From positions 620,001 through 684,000 of the forward strand of contig NZ_AP019827.1 of the NCBI RefSeq assembly GCF_008327825.1: DNA of 64,000 bases, given 5' to 3'. The notes below the pieces were generated by a model that was not told where the DNA came from, did not search any database, and saw nothing but the letters and a program-made list of their open reading frames with translations. Both the position numbers and the translations under genes were made by a program. Below are positions 1 through 9,433 of the stretch, piece after piece; position 1 is the stretch's first letter, and every line of letters begins with the position of its first letter. This stretch comes from Leptotrichia shahii. GTDB lineage: Bacteria > Fusobacteriota > Fusobacteriia > Fusobacteriales > Leptotrichiaceae.

Positions 1-1
1 A

Positions 2-1006
2 TTCTTCTGGTTTGTTGGAATTCATGGACCTTCAATTGTAGAACCTGCTATTGCAGTTGTCACTTATGCTAATATAGATGCAAATTTGAATCTTATGAGA
101 GCTGGACAGCATGCAGATAAAATTTTAACTTCAGGGACACAAATGTTTATAGTTACGATGGGAGGAACTGGAGCTACTTTGATTGTGCCGTTTATGTTTA
201 TGTGGATTTGTAAGTCTAAGAGAAATAAAGCTATTGGACGTGCTTCTGTTGTACCGACATTCTTTGGTGTAAATGAGCCAATTTTATTTGGTGCTCCAAT
301 TGTATTAAATCCAGTATTCTTTATACCATTTATCTTTGCACCAATAGTAAATGTCTGGATTTTTAAAGTATTTATAGATGTGCTTAAAATGAATAGTTTT
401 ACTGCTAATCTTCCATGGACAACTCCAGGACCATTAGGAATAATATTAGGAACAAATCTTCAAGTATTATCATTCATTTTAGCGGCACTTTTAATTGTTG
501 TAGACTTTATTATTTATTATCCATTTATAAAAGTATATGATAAACAAATTCTTGAAGAAGAACGTTTAGGAACTACAAATAACGAATTAAAAGAAAAAGT
601 TGCTGCAAACTTCAACACTGAAAAAGCAAATAATATTCTTGAAAAGGCTGGTGTTGAAAAAACTGCTGCTGTTAAAAATAATATAACAAAAGAAACAAAT
701 GTACTTGTATTATGTGCTGGTGGAGGAACAAGTGGACTTTTGGCTAATGCTTTAAATAAGGCAGCAAAAGAATTTGATGTTCCTGTTAAAGCTGCAGCAG
801 GTGGATATGGTGCACATCGTGAAATACTTCCTGAATTTGATTTGGTTATTCTTGCACCGCAAGTTGCATCAAATTTTGAAGATATGAAGGCAGAGACTGA
901 TAAGCTAGGAATTAAATTAGCTAAAACCGAAGGAGCTCAATACATTAAATTGACTCGTGATGGTAAGGGTGCATTAGATTTTGTGCAAGCACAATTTCAA
1001 GATTAA
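2..1006 (+). CDS. lacE: PTS lactose-type EIICB component, 3' part
   Basis: The gene enters from the left edge; the frame is open from base 2 and about 334 residues are visible. The first part is the C-terminal half of a membrane EIIC domain, beginning [15 protein letters not shown], a motif of the lactose/cellobiose EIIC family, with several hydrophobic segments. An EIIB domain follows after a charged linker, with the phosphocysteine loop [12 protein letters not shown] near base 710. The protein would import and phosphorylate lactose or a related beta-galactoside at the inner membrane. The 6-phospho-beta-galactosidase gene follows after 53 bases, which supports lactose as substrate. EIIA and the true start lie outside the window. 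Confidence 0.9.
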   Translation, partial: FFWFVGIHGPSIVEPAIAVVTYANIDANLNLMRAGQHADKILTSGTQMFIVTMGGTGATLIVPFMFMWICKSKRNKAIGRASVVPTFFGVNEPILFGAPIVLNPVFFIPFIFAPIVNVWIFKVFIDVLKMNSFTANLPWTTPGPLGIILGTNLQVLSFILAALLIVVDFIIYYPFIKVYDKQILEEERLGTTNNELKEKVAANFNTEKANNILEKAGVEKTAAVKNNITKETNVLVLCAGGGTSGLLANALNKAAKEFDVPVKAAAGGYGAHREILPEFDLVILAPQVASNFEDMKAETDKLGIKLAKTEGAQYIKLTRDGKGALDFVQAQFQD

Positions 1007-1026
1007 TTAATATATTTTAATACTAA

Positions 1027-2466
<1,440 letters not shown>

Positions 2467-2471
2467 GAAAA

Positions 2472-2497
2472 TTGGGGATAGTTTTGATTATCCCCAT
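2472..2497 (+). terminator. Hairpin after lacG
   Basis: A 7-bp perfect stem (GGGGATA at 2474-2480 with TATCCCC at 2489-2495) lies just after the lacG stop. The T-run directly behind it is poor, so it may be a weak terminator or an mRNA 3' end stabiliser. Confidence 0.45.
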
Positions 2498-2685
2498 TTG
2501 TAGTAAAAATTTTTAATTAAATAAATGATTTCTTACTTTTTTTATTATACAATATAATATATTTATTATAAGTTTATCTCTATTTTAATTTTTAAAAAGT
2601 TATTATTTTCGATGTGTTTCTATTTAGGTATGTTGATAAAATAAAGTATTATAAAAATTTTTAAATTAATAGGGAGGAGGACAAA

Positions 2686-3693
2686 ATGGCTACAATTAGA
2701 GAAGTTGCAAAAAAAGCGGGAGTTTCAATAACAACAGTTTCCAGAATATTAAATAATGACGATAGTTTTAATGTAAGTAAAATTACAAAAGAAAAAGTTT
2801 TGGAAGCAGTAAAACAACTAAATTATGAAAGAAAGAAAAATAAAAATAAAATATCCCAGTCAAATATTTCAATAATAAAGTGTTTTGATGAAAAAATTGA
2901 AAACGAAGATCCCTATTTTGTTTCTTTAAAAATAAATTTAGAGAATATGTTAAAAAAAATTTTTTCAAAAGTAAAAATTCTTAATTTAGATGAAATTGAA
3001 AGATTAATGAAACACAACGAGATATCAACTTTTTCTTTTGCGGATGCAATTATTTTTATAGGTGAAATAAGTAAAAAAAAATTAAAATTTTTTAAAAAAT
3101 TAAATAAGAATATTATTTGTGTAGATATGTACGATACAGATAATATCATAGATTATGTTAAATTTGATACAAGAAATTCTGTTGAAATGGTTTTAGATTA
3201 TATTTTTAAATTAAATCATAAAAAAATAGGATTACTAGTTGGAAGAAATAAAGTGGTAAAAAACTTAGTAGATTTTCGTGAGAAATATTTTAAGGAAATA
3301 ATGATAAGAAATGGATTGTACAGAGAGGAATATTTGAAAGTTGGAGATTTTTCGATGGAAAGTGGCTATATTATGATGAAAGAAATTTTAAAATTGGAAG
3401 ACAGACCGACAGCAGTTTTCTGTGGAAACGATTCAATTGCAATGGGAGCATATAAAGCAATTAGAGAAAATAAGTTAAAAATTCCAGAAGATATATCAAT
3501 AATAGGATTTAACGATTTAAAATTATCGCAATATTTTATTCCGCCTTTAACAACCATAAAAATTGACACAAAATTAATTGCTCAAGAAACAGTAAATTCT
3601 TTAGTTGAATTACTAGAAGGAAAAAGAAATTATCATAAAAAAGTTTTTCTGCCTATTGAGTTAATTGAAAGACAAAGTTGTCAAAAAATATAA
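2686..3693 (+). CDS. LacI-family transcriptional regulator
   Basis: The 335-residue protein has a classical LacI layout. An N-terminal helix-turn-helix (ATIREVAKKAGVSITTVSRIL, residues 2-22) is followed by a periplasmic-binding-protein-like effector domain. That domain has the conserved stretches RPTAVFCGNDSIAMGAYKA and PEDISIIGFND. A strong GGGAGGAGG site precedes the ATG. Its position directly after the lactose PTS and lacG suggests it controls that operon, but the effector cannot be read from sequence. It has its own terminator downstream. Confidence 0.9.
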   Translation: MATIREVAKKAGVSITTVSRILNNDDSFNVSKITKEKVLEAVKQLNYERKKNKNKISQSNISIIKCFDEKIENEDPYFVSLKINLENMLKKIFSKVKILNLDEIERLMKHNEISTFSFADAIIFIGEISKKKLKFFKKLNKNIICVDMYDTDNIIDYVKFDTRNSVEMVLDYIFKLNHKKIGLLVGRNKVVKNLVDFREKYFKEIMIRNGLYREEYLKVGDFSMESGYIMMKEILKLEDRPTAVFCGNDSIAMGAYKAIRENKLKIPEDISIIGFNDLKLSQYFIPPLTTIKIDTKLIAQETVNSLVELLEGKRNYHKKVFLPIELIERQSCQKI

Positions 3694-3740
3694 GTTGTAA
3701 CGTAAAAATTTTTCCCCCATCCAAAAAATAAAAATAATTA

Positions 3741-3772
3741 GGTAATCAGATTTTTGTCAGGTTACCTTTTTT
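3741..3772 (+). terminator. Rho-independent terminator of the LacI gene
   Basis: A stem starting GGTAATCAGA pairs with its complement ending GGTTACC (about 10 bp with wobbles), followed by TTTTTT. Confidence 0.8.
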
Positions 3773-3884
3773 ATTTATAAAGAAATTAGAGTTATATTTT
3801 TTATAAACAATCTTTATTTTATTTCTTCATTTAAAGAAAAGATTTATTATAAATTTCTTTAGCAAGAGGGTCTTGATCCTTTTA

Positions 3885-4820
3885 TAGTGAAACTCATACA
3901 AAACCGACCTAAAAATATGGTATAATAACTTTATGGCATATGAAAAAGATTATAGGAAAAGAATTTTAAATTTTTATTACGAAAATGGAAAAACAAAAAC
4001 ATTATTTCAGTTCAACATAAGTTCCAGCACATTGTACGGATGGATAAAACTTAAGAATGAAACAGGAGATCTTTCATCAAGAACACGGAAAAGAAAATTT
4101 AAGGTGCTTGATTCTGAAAAACTTGATGAATATATGAAAAATCCAAAGAATGCAGATAAATACATCCGTGAAATAGCAAAGGATTTTGGCTGTGGAAAGG
4201 AGACAGTGAGGGCAGCACTGAAAAAATTAGGATACACAAGAAAAAAAAACAGACAAAATACAGGGAGCAGGACGAGAAAAAAGTAAATAGATATTTAAAA
4301 AAATTATCAGAAGCAGGTTCAGACAGAGAAATAATCTATATTGATGAAACAGGCTTTGACGAATATTACTACCGTGAATACGGCTGGAGTAAGAGGAGAA
4401 TATCTATTGAAGGGAAGAAAAGAGGATTAAGATATTCAAGAATAAATCTGGTTGCTGGAAAAATAGGGAATGCCCTGATAGGAAGTATGATATACAAGGA
4501 AACAATGAAAAGTGAATTTTTTGAAGAATGGTTCAGAGAAATACTTTTAAGAGATATTGAAAAATTAGAAAAGAGAGTTCTAATAGTGATGGATAATGCG
4601 AGATTTCATAGAAAGAATATATTAGAAAAGATAATTAAGGGAACGGGGCATTGTCGATTATTTCTTCCGCCGTATTCATCGGATTTAAATCCAATAGAAA
4701 AATTATGGGCTAATATGAAGAAAAAATTAAAAGACATAGCCCATAATTTTAATACACTAGAAGAAGCAGTTACTTCTGTTTTATTTAATAAATTAGTCCA
4801 GTTTTAAATAGGTTTTACTA
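3885..4820 (+). mobile_element. IS630-family insertion sequence, copy 1
   Basis: The 936-bp element is repeated almost identically at 8330-9264, which fixes both ends. The left end reads TAGTGAAACTC and the right end GGTTTTACTA; their outer bases are imperfect inverted repeats. Each end is flanked by the dinucleotide TA (3883-3884 and 4821-4822), the usual IS630/Tc1 target duplication. It carries one transposase split over two frames. The left flank is a partial copy of the palindromic repeat seen elsewhere in the window (AGCAAGAGGGTCTTGATCC), so the element apparently landed in that repeat. Confidence 0.9.
3933..4807 (+). CDS. IS630-family transposase, two frames joined by a -1 shift
   Basis: The first frame (3933-4286) encodes a helix-turn-helix DNA-binding region (SSSTLYGWIKLK). 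The second, open to 4807, encodes the DDE catalytic part: YIDETGFDEYYY, VMDNARFHRKN and LNPIEKLWANM. The two overlap at A9-C (4241-4250), which contains the heptamer A AAA AAC in the correct phase for -1 ribosomal slippage. The joined product would be about 291 residues, a normal IS630 size. All three catalytic acidic motifs are intact, so this copy may be functional if frameshifting works. The alternative is a simple indel mutation. Confidence 0.85.
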
Positions 4821-4903
4821 TATATTTAGTTTTCTATAAAATGTGAATTTATAAAAATCAAATAAATTTAGATTTGAATAATTATAAAATTATATTAATT
4901 ATA

Positions 4904-4931
4904 TTGACTTTTTTAAAATTTATAGTATAAT
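4904..4931 (+). promoter_or_regulatory. Sigma-70-type promoter
   Basis: TTGACT at 4904-4909 and TATAAT at 4926-4931 are separated by 16 bp. It lies about 55 bases upstream of the LprI-like lipoprotein gene. Confidence 0.7.
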
Positions 4932-4987
4932 GAATATCGAAAAAAAAATAACAAATTATTAATAATTTTATAAACTGGAGGAAATCT

Positions 4988-5590
4988 ATGAAAAAGAAAT
5001 ACCTAATTACTAAATTAGTAATTATCCTGATATTGTCCTTAGTTATATCTTGTCAGAATAAAAATGCTGAATTAGAGAAAAAAATTGAAAAATTAGAAAA
5101 GGAAAATGCTGAAATATTACAAAAACAGCAGAATATTCAGACAAGTACTGTTCAAGCAAATCCTGAAAACACAGAAACAAAAAAAATTGAGAAAACTTCA
5201 CAACCAAAAATATCAAACTATGAAAATAAAGTAAGAAGCAGAATTGCTAGTTACGAGGCTGCAAGAGACAAAGTAAGCGATGAATATGGATGGAGTCCAG
5301 AAGAAACAAATGCAAATGGACGTCTTAATGAAAAATTGGATGATGAACTTACAAAAGTTTACAATTTAATTATGGCAAGATTATCTGAAAGTGAGAAAAT
5401 AGAGTTCAGAAATAAACAACGACAATGGTTAAAAATTAGAACAAAGAAAGTTGAAAATTCAAATAACGGCGAAGATGGAAATCCTGGAATGGGAGGAAGA
5501 GCTGGAGCAAATGTTGAAATAATGACTTATCAAGAATTTACAAAAGACAGATTAATTGAATTTGCAAAAATATATGACAATATGAATTAG
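4988..5590 (+). CDS. Lipoprotein with LprI/DUF1311-like domain
   Basis: The 200-residue protein has a lipoprotein signal peptide with lipobox VISC near residue 22. A short heptad coiled coil follows (LEKKIEKLEKENAEIL, about residues 29-45), then a polar linker. The C-terminal part resembles the LprI/DUF1311 fold (lysozyme-inhibitor-like), recognisable from LDDELTKVYN followed by FRNKQRQWLKIR. It should be anchored in the envelope. It is the first of a run of small exported proteins between the two IS copies. Function as a lysozyme inhibitor is inferred from the family only. Confidence 0.7.
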   Translation: MKKKYLITKLVIILILSLVISCQNKNAELEKKIEKLEKENAEILQKQQNIQTSTVQANPENTETKKIEKTSQPKISNYENKVRSRIASYEAARDKVSDEYGWSPEETNANGRLNEKLDDELTKVYNLIMARLSESEKIEFRNKQRQWLKIRTKKVENSNNGEDGNPGMGGRAGANVEIMTYQEFTKDRLIEFAKIYDNMN

Positions 5591-5620
5591 TAATTTTATA
5601 AAAGAAAGGAAAAAATAAAA

Positions 5621-5874
5621 ATGAAAAACAAAATTTTAATATTAGGAATACTGGCTCTGATATCAGAAATGTAAGTACTGGATGGGCAAAACATAGAGAT
5701 AGAATTATAAATGGTCTAAAATATTCCATAGAAAACAACAATGCTCAGAATTATAGCAGTTATCAAAACAATTATTATGATAACGATTATAACGATGACT
5801 ATGATGACGATGATAGTGATTATGATTATGATGACTATTATTATTATGATGACTATTATTATTATTATTATTAA
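5621..5874 (+). pseudogene. Frameshifted small secreted protein with Asp/Tyr-rich tail
   Basis: An ATG with an upstream AAAGGA-type site opens a signal-peptide-like sequence (MKNKILILGILAL) that stops after 17 codons. In the -1 frame the sequence continues open as SDIRNVSTGWAKHRDRI. It ends in a low-complexity tail of Asp and Tyr codons with the stop at 5872-5874. A single-base indel near 5650-5663 would join the two. I read it as a broken exported protein gene. The tail is built from GAT/GAC/TAT repeats and may be prone to slippage. No family is recognised. Confidence 0.6.
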
Positions 5875-6035
5875 AATTTATAAGATTAAATAAATCAATT
5901 ATGGTAAACGAATTCAAGATACAGGTAAGGTACATTTTCACATATTGTGCATCATTTTATACCTATATTGATTTTTATTTCAGAAGTTAAAATTTTAAAT
6001 TAAAATAAATAAAATTTAGAAAGGAGAATGAAAAA

Positions 6036-6494
6036 ATGAAAAAGATTTTTTTTAGTTTATTTTTATTATTTGTCAGTATTAGTTTTTCAAATTTTACTAG
6101 TAAAGGTGGTTCAATGTATTGTTTAAAAATAGGAAAAATTACAGAACTTAATGCAGGAGATCATTCTTTTAAAGCTGGATTATGTAGAATTACTACAACT
6201 TCTAATGAAAAAGTTGTTAAAAATGTAACAGTTATACAAAAAGGTGGATATATTGCGGATGGAAATGTTGATTTTGATGATAGATTAGTTTATGGAATAG
6301 CCTATAATTATTTAAAATATAATTCTAAATCCAATAAATTATTCGCATACGTTTTTGATCCATACAATCCTAATATAAAAGTAATAACTAATAATTTCTT
6401 AGCACCTGCAGAAAATATTGAAGACTACACCGACATCCTGTCATATAGATTTAATTACAATACTTTTGTATCGGATTATAATAGTGTTTATTAA
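6036..6494 (+). CDS. Small secreted protein, unknown function
   Basis: The 152-residue product starts with a clear signal peptide (MKKIFFSLFLLFVSISFS). The mature part is mostly beta-like, with two Cys (near residues 30 and 51) that could form a disulfide. I recognise no family. The AGAAAGGAGAATG context gives a good ribosome site. It belongs to the cluster of exported proteins at 4988-7994 and has the same AT-rich composition as its neighbours. Confidence 0.75.
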   Translation: MKKIFFSLFLLFVSISFSNFTSKGGSMYCLKIGKITELNAGDHSFKAGLCRITTTSNEKVVKNVTVIQKGGYIADGNVDFDDRLVYGIAYNYLKYNSKSNKLFAYVFDPYNPNIKVITNNFLAPAENIEDYTDILSYRFNYNTFVSDYNSVY

Positions 6495-6575
6495 AAAATT
6501 TATTTCTTAAATTAAATAGAAAAATGTTATAAATCAGTTGCTTATAGTGTTTAAAATTAATATGGAGGTTTTTAT

Positions 6576-7019
6576 ATGAAAAAATTTATTTTTTTTGCAT
6601 TATTTTTATATGCGATACCATTATTTTGCATAGTTAAACAAAAAGATCTAGACTATTTTAATAATGCGATTGAAAAAAGGCAAGACATACTTAATTTAAT
6701 TGCAGATGAATACGAAGGAAATAAAATATGTGAATATATTGTAAGGAGTGTTGTAATTAATTATGTATCTGAAAAATTAGAAAAATATATGGAAAAAAAT
6801 CAATTAGAAAATGAAGCAACATTTTATAATCTATTTAATCTATTTGAGAAATACAATACTGAGATATATGAACAAGCAATGGAATTTATGTCAATTCATG
6901 ATGAAAAAGGATATGAAAAATATGGAGCAAATAGCTATTTGTTAAAACAATATTTTGATAAAAACTGTTATCAACCATCTGACAATTTATTAAGAAAAAT
7001 AGAAAATTTAACAAACTAG
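6576..7019 (+). CDS. Small secreted protein, unknown function
   Basis: The product has 147 residues with an N-terminal signal peptide (MKKFIFFALFLYAIPLFC; the Cys could also be a lipobox-like residue but the context is poor). The rest is predicted mostly helical and rich in Glu/Lys/Asn, with a Cys near each end. The ribosome site is TATGGAGG. The next gene starts 17 bases after the stop, so the two are probably cotranscribed. No family recognised. Confidence 0.75.
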   Translation: MKKFIFFALFLYAIPLFCIVKQKDLDYFNNAIEKRQDILNLIADEYEGNKICEYIVRSVVINYVSEKLEKYMEKNQLENEATFYNLFNLFEKYNTEIYEQAMEFMSIHDEKGYEKYGANSYLLKQYFDKNCYQPSDNLLRKIENLTN

Positions 7020-7036
7020 AAATACAGGAGTTGAAA

Positions 7037-7462
7037 ATGAAAAAAACTATACTATTACTATTTTTAATTGGATTTATTGCTTTTTCAGATGATTGGGCAG
7101 AAATATCCAAAAATATTAATTTTGGAAAAGGTAAATACTGTGAGTCAATAGCACAGGCATTCTATTATGAAAATCATTTAGAAGTCAATTTTTATGGATA
7201 TGAACAAGTAGACTTTACTTATTTATTTCTAAAAAAAATGGATAATGTATTAGAAACTGAAAATGAAAGTAAACATTATAAAGGATTTAAGAGTCTTGAT
7301 GAAGATCCTTATTTTTCAGTAACAGTAGGGACTCCTTCAGTAACTTATTATAAAAATTATTGTAGACTTTTTTCAGAAAATGAAGTTTATCAAATTGACA
7401 CAGAGTATTCTTCTGAATTTTTATCTAGTTTAATGGAATCCATAAAAAAAGGAGCTTTTTAA
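7037..7462 (+). CDS. Small secreted protein, unknown function
   Basis: I chose the ATG at 7037 because CAGGAG at 7025-7030 is ideally spaced from it; the in-frame TTG at 7031 abuts that site. The 141-residue product has a signal peptide (MKKTILLLFLIGFIAFS) and a mature domain with two Cys. I recognise no family. It follows the preceding exported protein closely and is probably in the same transcript. Confidence 0.75.
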   Translation: MKKTILLLFLIGFIAFSDDWAEISKNINFGKGKYCESIAQAFYYENHLEVNFYGYEQVDFTYLFLKKMDNVLETENESKHYKGFKSLDEDPYFSVTVGTPSVTYYKNYCRLFSENEVYQIDTEYSSEFLSSLMESIKKGAF

Positions 7463-7502
7463 ATAATCAAATTATAAAAAATAAAAAGAAAGAGGCAAAA
7501 AA

Positions 7503-7994
7503 ATGAAAAAAATATTTTTAATAATAATAGGAATTATGTTATCAGTTAACATTAATAATTTTGCAGCAACTAAAAAAAGAACATCAGGTAAGGCACAACA
7601 AACTCCACAAAGTGTAGCAATAAATTTTATAAATGGATTTTTTAAAGCATTTGTATCAGAATCAACAGATATAAATCAATGGATGTACAACAACACTTCA
7701 GTAACTCAAAGATATAAAAATGAATACCGAAAGAAAATACTTATAGGAGATCGAATAGCGACAACTTGTCCTGGTGATATATGTTCAGGTTATCCTATTA
7801 TAGGTGAAGGCGGGGATATTTATACAGGTAAATTTAAAGTTGTTAGTTATAATTCAGTAAATGGTTATGTCACAGTAAAACCAATATCCTTAAATACTGA
7901 ATATGATACATATCAGATAAAGGTTATTAAAACAAATGGAAAATGGATGGTTGATGATGTTATAAGTCGGTACGAAGAAGGATTATTTGATTAA
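7503..7994 (+). CDS. Secreted protein, possible NTF2-like fold
   Basis: The 163-residue product has a signal peptide ending near NNFAA. The pattern of an N-terminal helix (SVAINFINGFFKAFV), a central insert with two Cys, then strands ending in NGKWMVDDV resembles NTF2-like/DUF3828-type proteins that bind small ligands. This is a weak inference from pattern only. It is the last gene of the exported cluster and is followed by a GC-rich hairpin terminator. Confidence 0.7.
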   Translation: MKKIFLIIIGIMLSVNINNFAATKKRTSGKAQQTPQSVAINFINGFFKAFVSESTDINQWMYNNTSVTQRYKNEYRKKILIGDRIATTCPGDICSGYPIIGEGGDIYTGKFKVVSYNSVNGYVTVKPISLNTEYDTYQIKVIKTNGKWMVDDVISRYEEGLFD

Positions 7995-8019
7995 TCAAAA
8001 AATTAAACTTTTTCAAGTG

Positions 8020-8050
8020 CAGGGGAGGAATTTTTTCATCCCCCTGTTTT
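8020..8050 (+). terminator. Hairpin terminator, possibly bidirectional
   Basis: CAGGGG (8020-8025) pairs with CCCCTG (8041-8046) around a T-rich loop and is followed by TTTT. The hairpin lies between convergent reading frames: the 7503 gene and the minus-strand gene fragment at 8061. Confidence 0.65.
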
Positions 8051-8060
8051 GTATTAAAAT

Positions 8061-8329
8061 TTATTTCATTTTTCTTAATAAATCTAATGTTTTCTGCGGT
8101 ACAGAGTCATTCCCTTTCATTGCCACCACTGTTGGCGGGAAGTTTTTCGGAAGTGCCAAATCTTCAATTCTATTTTCCATATTTAGTGTTATCTCATTTT
8201 CTTTTCCTGCGGATATTTTATTTTTTGTGTCAGGGTCTATTATTATTAGTGAAGCTAATACCAGTAAATTTACATATTCGCTAGCTTCTAAGATTTTATC
8301 AGCACTTGTTATGTCTCCTGCTCCAATTA
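8061..8329 (-). pseudogene. 3' fragment of a gene cut by IS630 copy 2, perhaps alpha/beta hydrolase
   Basis: The minus strand is open from the IS edge (8329) to a TAA at 8061-8063, giving about 89 codons. The end reads ALPKNFPPTVVAMKGNDSVPQ then KTLDLLRKMK. The pPT-(hydrophobic)-G-(N/D)-D-S pattern is like the C-terminal catalytic-Asp region of alpha/beta hydrolases, but the match is weak. The fragment ends exactly at the left end of the IS. The sequence beyond the other end (9267 onward) is not coding on this strand, so the 5' part is lost or moved. Confidence 0.6.
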
Positions 8330-9264
8330 TAGTGAAACTTATACAAAACCGACCTAAAAATATGGTATAATAACTTTATGGCATATGAAAAAGATTATAG
8401 GAAAAGAATTTTAAATTTTTATTACGAAAATGGAAAAACAAAAACATTATTTCAGTTCAACATAAGTTCCAGCACATTGTACGGATGGATAAAACTTAAG
8501 AATGAAACAGGAGATCTTTCATCAAGAACACGGAAAAGAAAATTTAAGGTGCTTGATTCTGAAAAACTTGATGAATATATGAAAAATCCAAAGAATGCAG
8601 ATAAATACATCCGTGAAATAGCAAAGGATTTTGGCTGTGGAAAGGAGACAGTGAGAGCAGCACTGAAAAAATTAGAATACACAAGAAAAAAAATAGACAA
8701 AATACAGGGAGCAGGACGAGAAAAAAGTAAATATATATTTAAAAAAATTATCAGAAGCAGGTTCAGGCAGAGAAACAATCTATATTGATGAAACAGGCTT
8801 TGACGAATATTACTACCGTGAATACGGCTGGAGTAAGAGGGGAATATCTATTGAAGGGAAGAAAAGAGGATTAAGATATTCAAGAATAAATCTGGTTGCT
8901 GGAAAAATAGGGAATGCACTGATAGGAAGCATGATATACAGGGAAACAATGGAAAGTGAATTTTTTGAAGAGTGGTTCAGGGAAATATTTTTAAGAGATA
9001 TTGAAAAATTAGGGAAGAAAGTTCTAATAGTGATGGATAATGCGAGATTTCATAGAAAGAATATATTAGAAAAGATAATTAAGGGAACGGGGCATTGTCG
9101 ATTATTTCTTCCGCCGTATTCATCGGATTTAAATCCAATAGAAAAATTATGAGCTAATATGAAGAAAAAATTAAAAGACATAGCCCATAATTTTAATACA
9201 CTAGAAGAAGCAGTTACTTCTGTTTTATTTAATAAATTAGTTCAGTTTTAAATAGGTTTTACTA
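8330..9264 (+). mobile_element. IS630-family insertion sequence, copy 2 (decayed)
   Basis: The 935-bp element is nearly identical to copy 1 and in the same orientation, flanked by TA at 8328-8329 and 9265-9266. It differs by a one-base shorter A-run, a few substitutions and new stop codons, so it is probably inactive. Together the copies bracket about 3.5 kb of exported-protein genes, an arrangement like a composite transposon. Confidence 0.9.
8378..9251 (+). pseudogene. Decayed IS630 transposase
   Basis: The first frame (8378-8788) keeps the helix-turn-helix part. The run at 8686-8693 is A8 followed by T, not A9-C as in copy 1. The slippery heptamer is therefore lost and the downstream frame is now +1. 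The catalytic frame also carries TAG at 8694-8696. TGA at 9150-9152 replaces the Trp just after the PIEKL catalytic-Glu motif. The DETGF and VMDNARFH motifs are still legible. I read this as an inactive copy. Confidence 0.85.
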
Positions 9265-9325
9265 TATTAAAAGAATTTTATTCTTTAAATAAATCAGATG
9301 TTAAAATTTTCTGTTTAGTTATAAT

Positions 9326-9378
9326 GAAAAACCTCCAAATATTATATAGTTATTTCACCATATATTACTTAGAGGTTT
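9326..9378 (-). terminator. Terminator of the fruK-fruA operon
   Basis: On the minus strand AAACCTC pairs with GAGGTTT, extended by a partly paired AT stem, and is followed by TTTTT. It lies about 55 bases past the fruA stop. Confidence 0.65.
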
Positions 9379-9433
9379 ACAAAAAAAATTTTTACATATT
9401 TAGATCTTAAATAAAATATTTTTAACTAAAATT

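Noticed and set aside
2633-2661. Promoter for the LacI gene
   Set aside because: TTGATA and TATAAA are present but only about 11 bp apart, too close for a sigma-70 promoter.
5705-5941. His/Asn-rich minus-strand ORF of 78 codons
   Set aside because: It is the complement of the Asp/Tyr codon repeat of the frameshifted secreted gene; the composition explains it.
7987-8370. Plus-strand ORFs of 127 and 65 codons before IS630 copy 2
   Set aside because: They are antisense to a minus-strand fragment with more protein-like sequence and a natural stop, and they run into the IS end.
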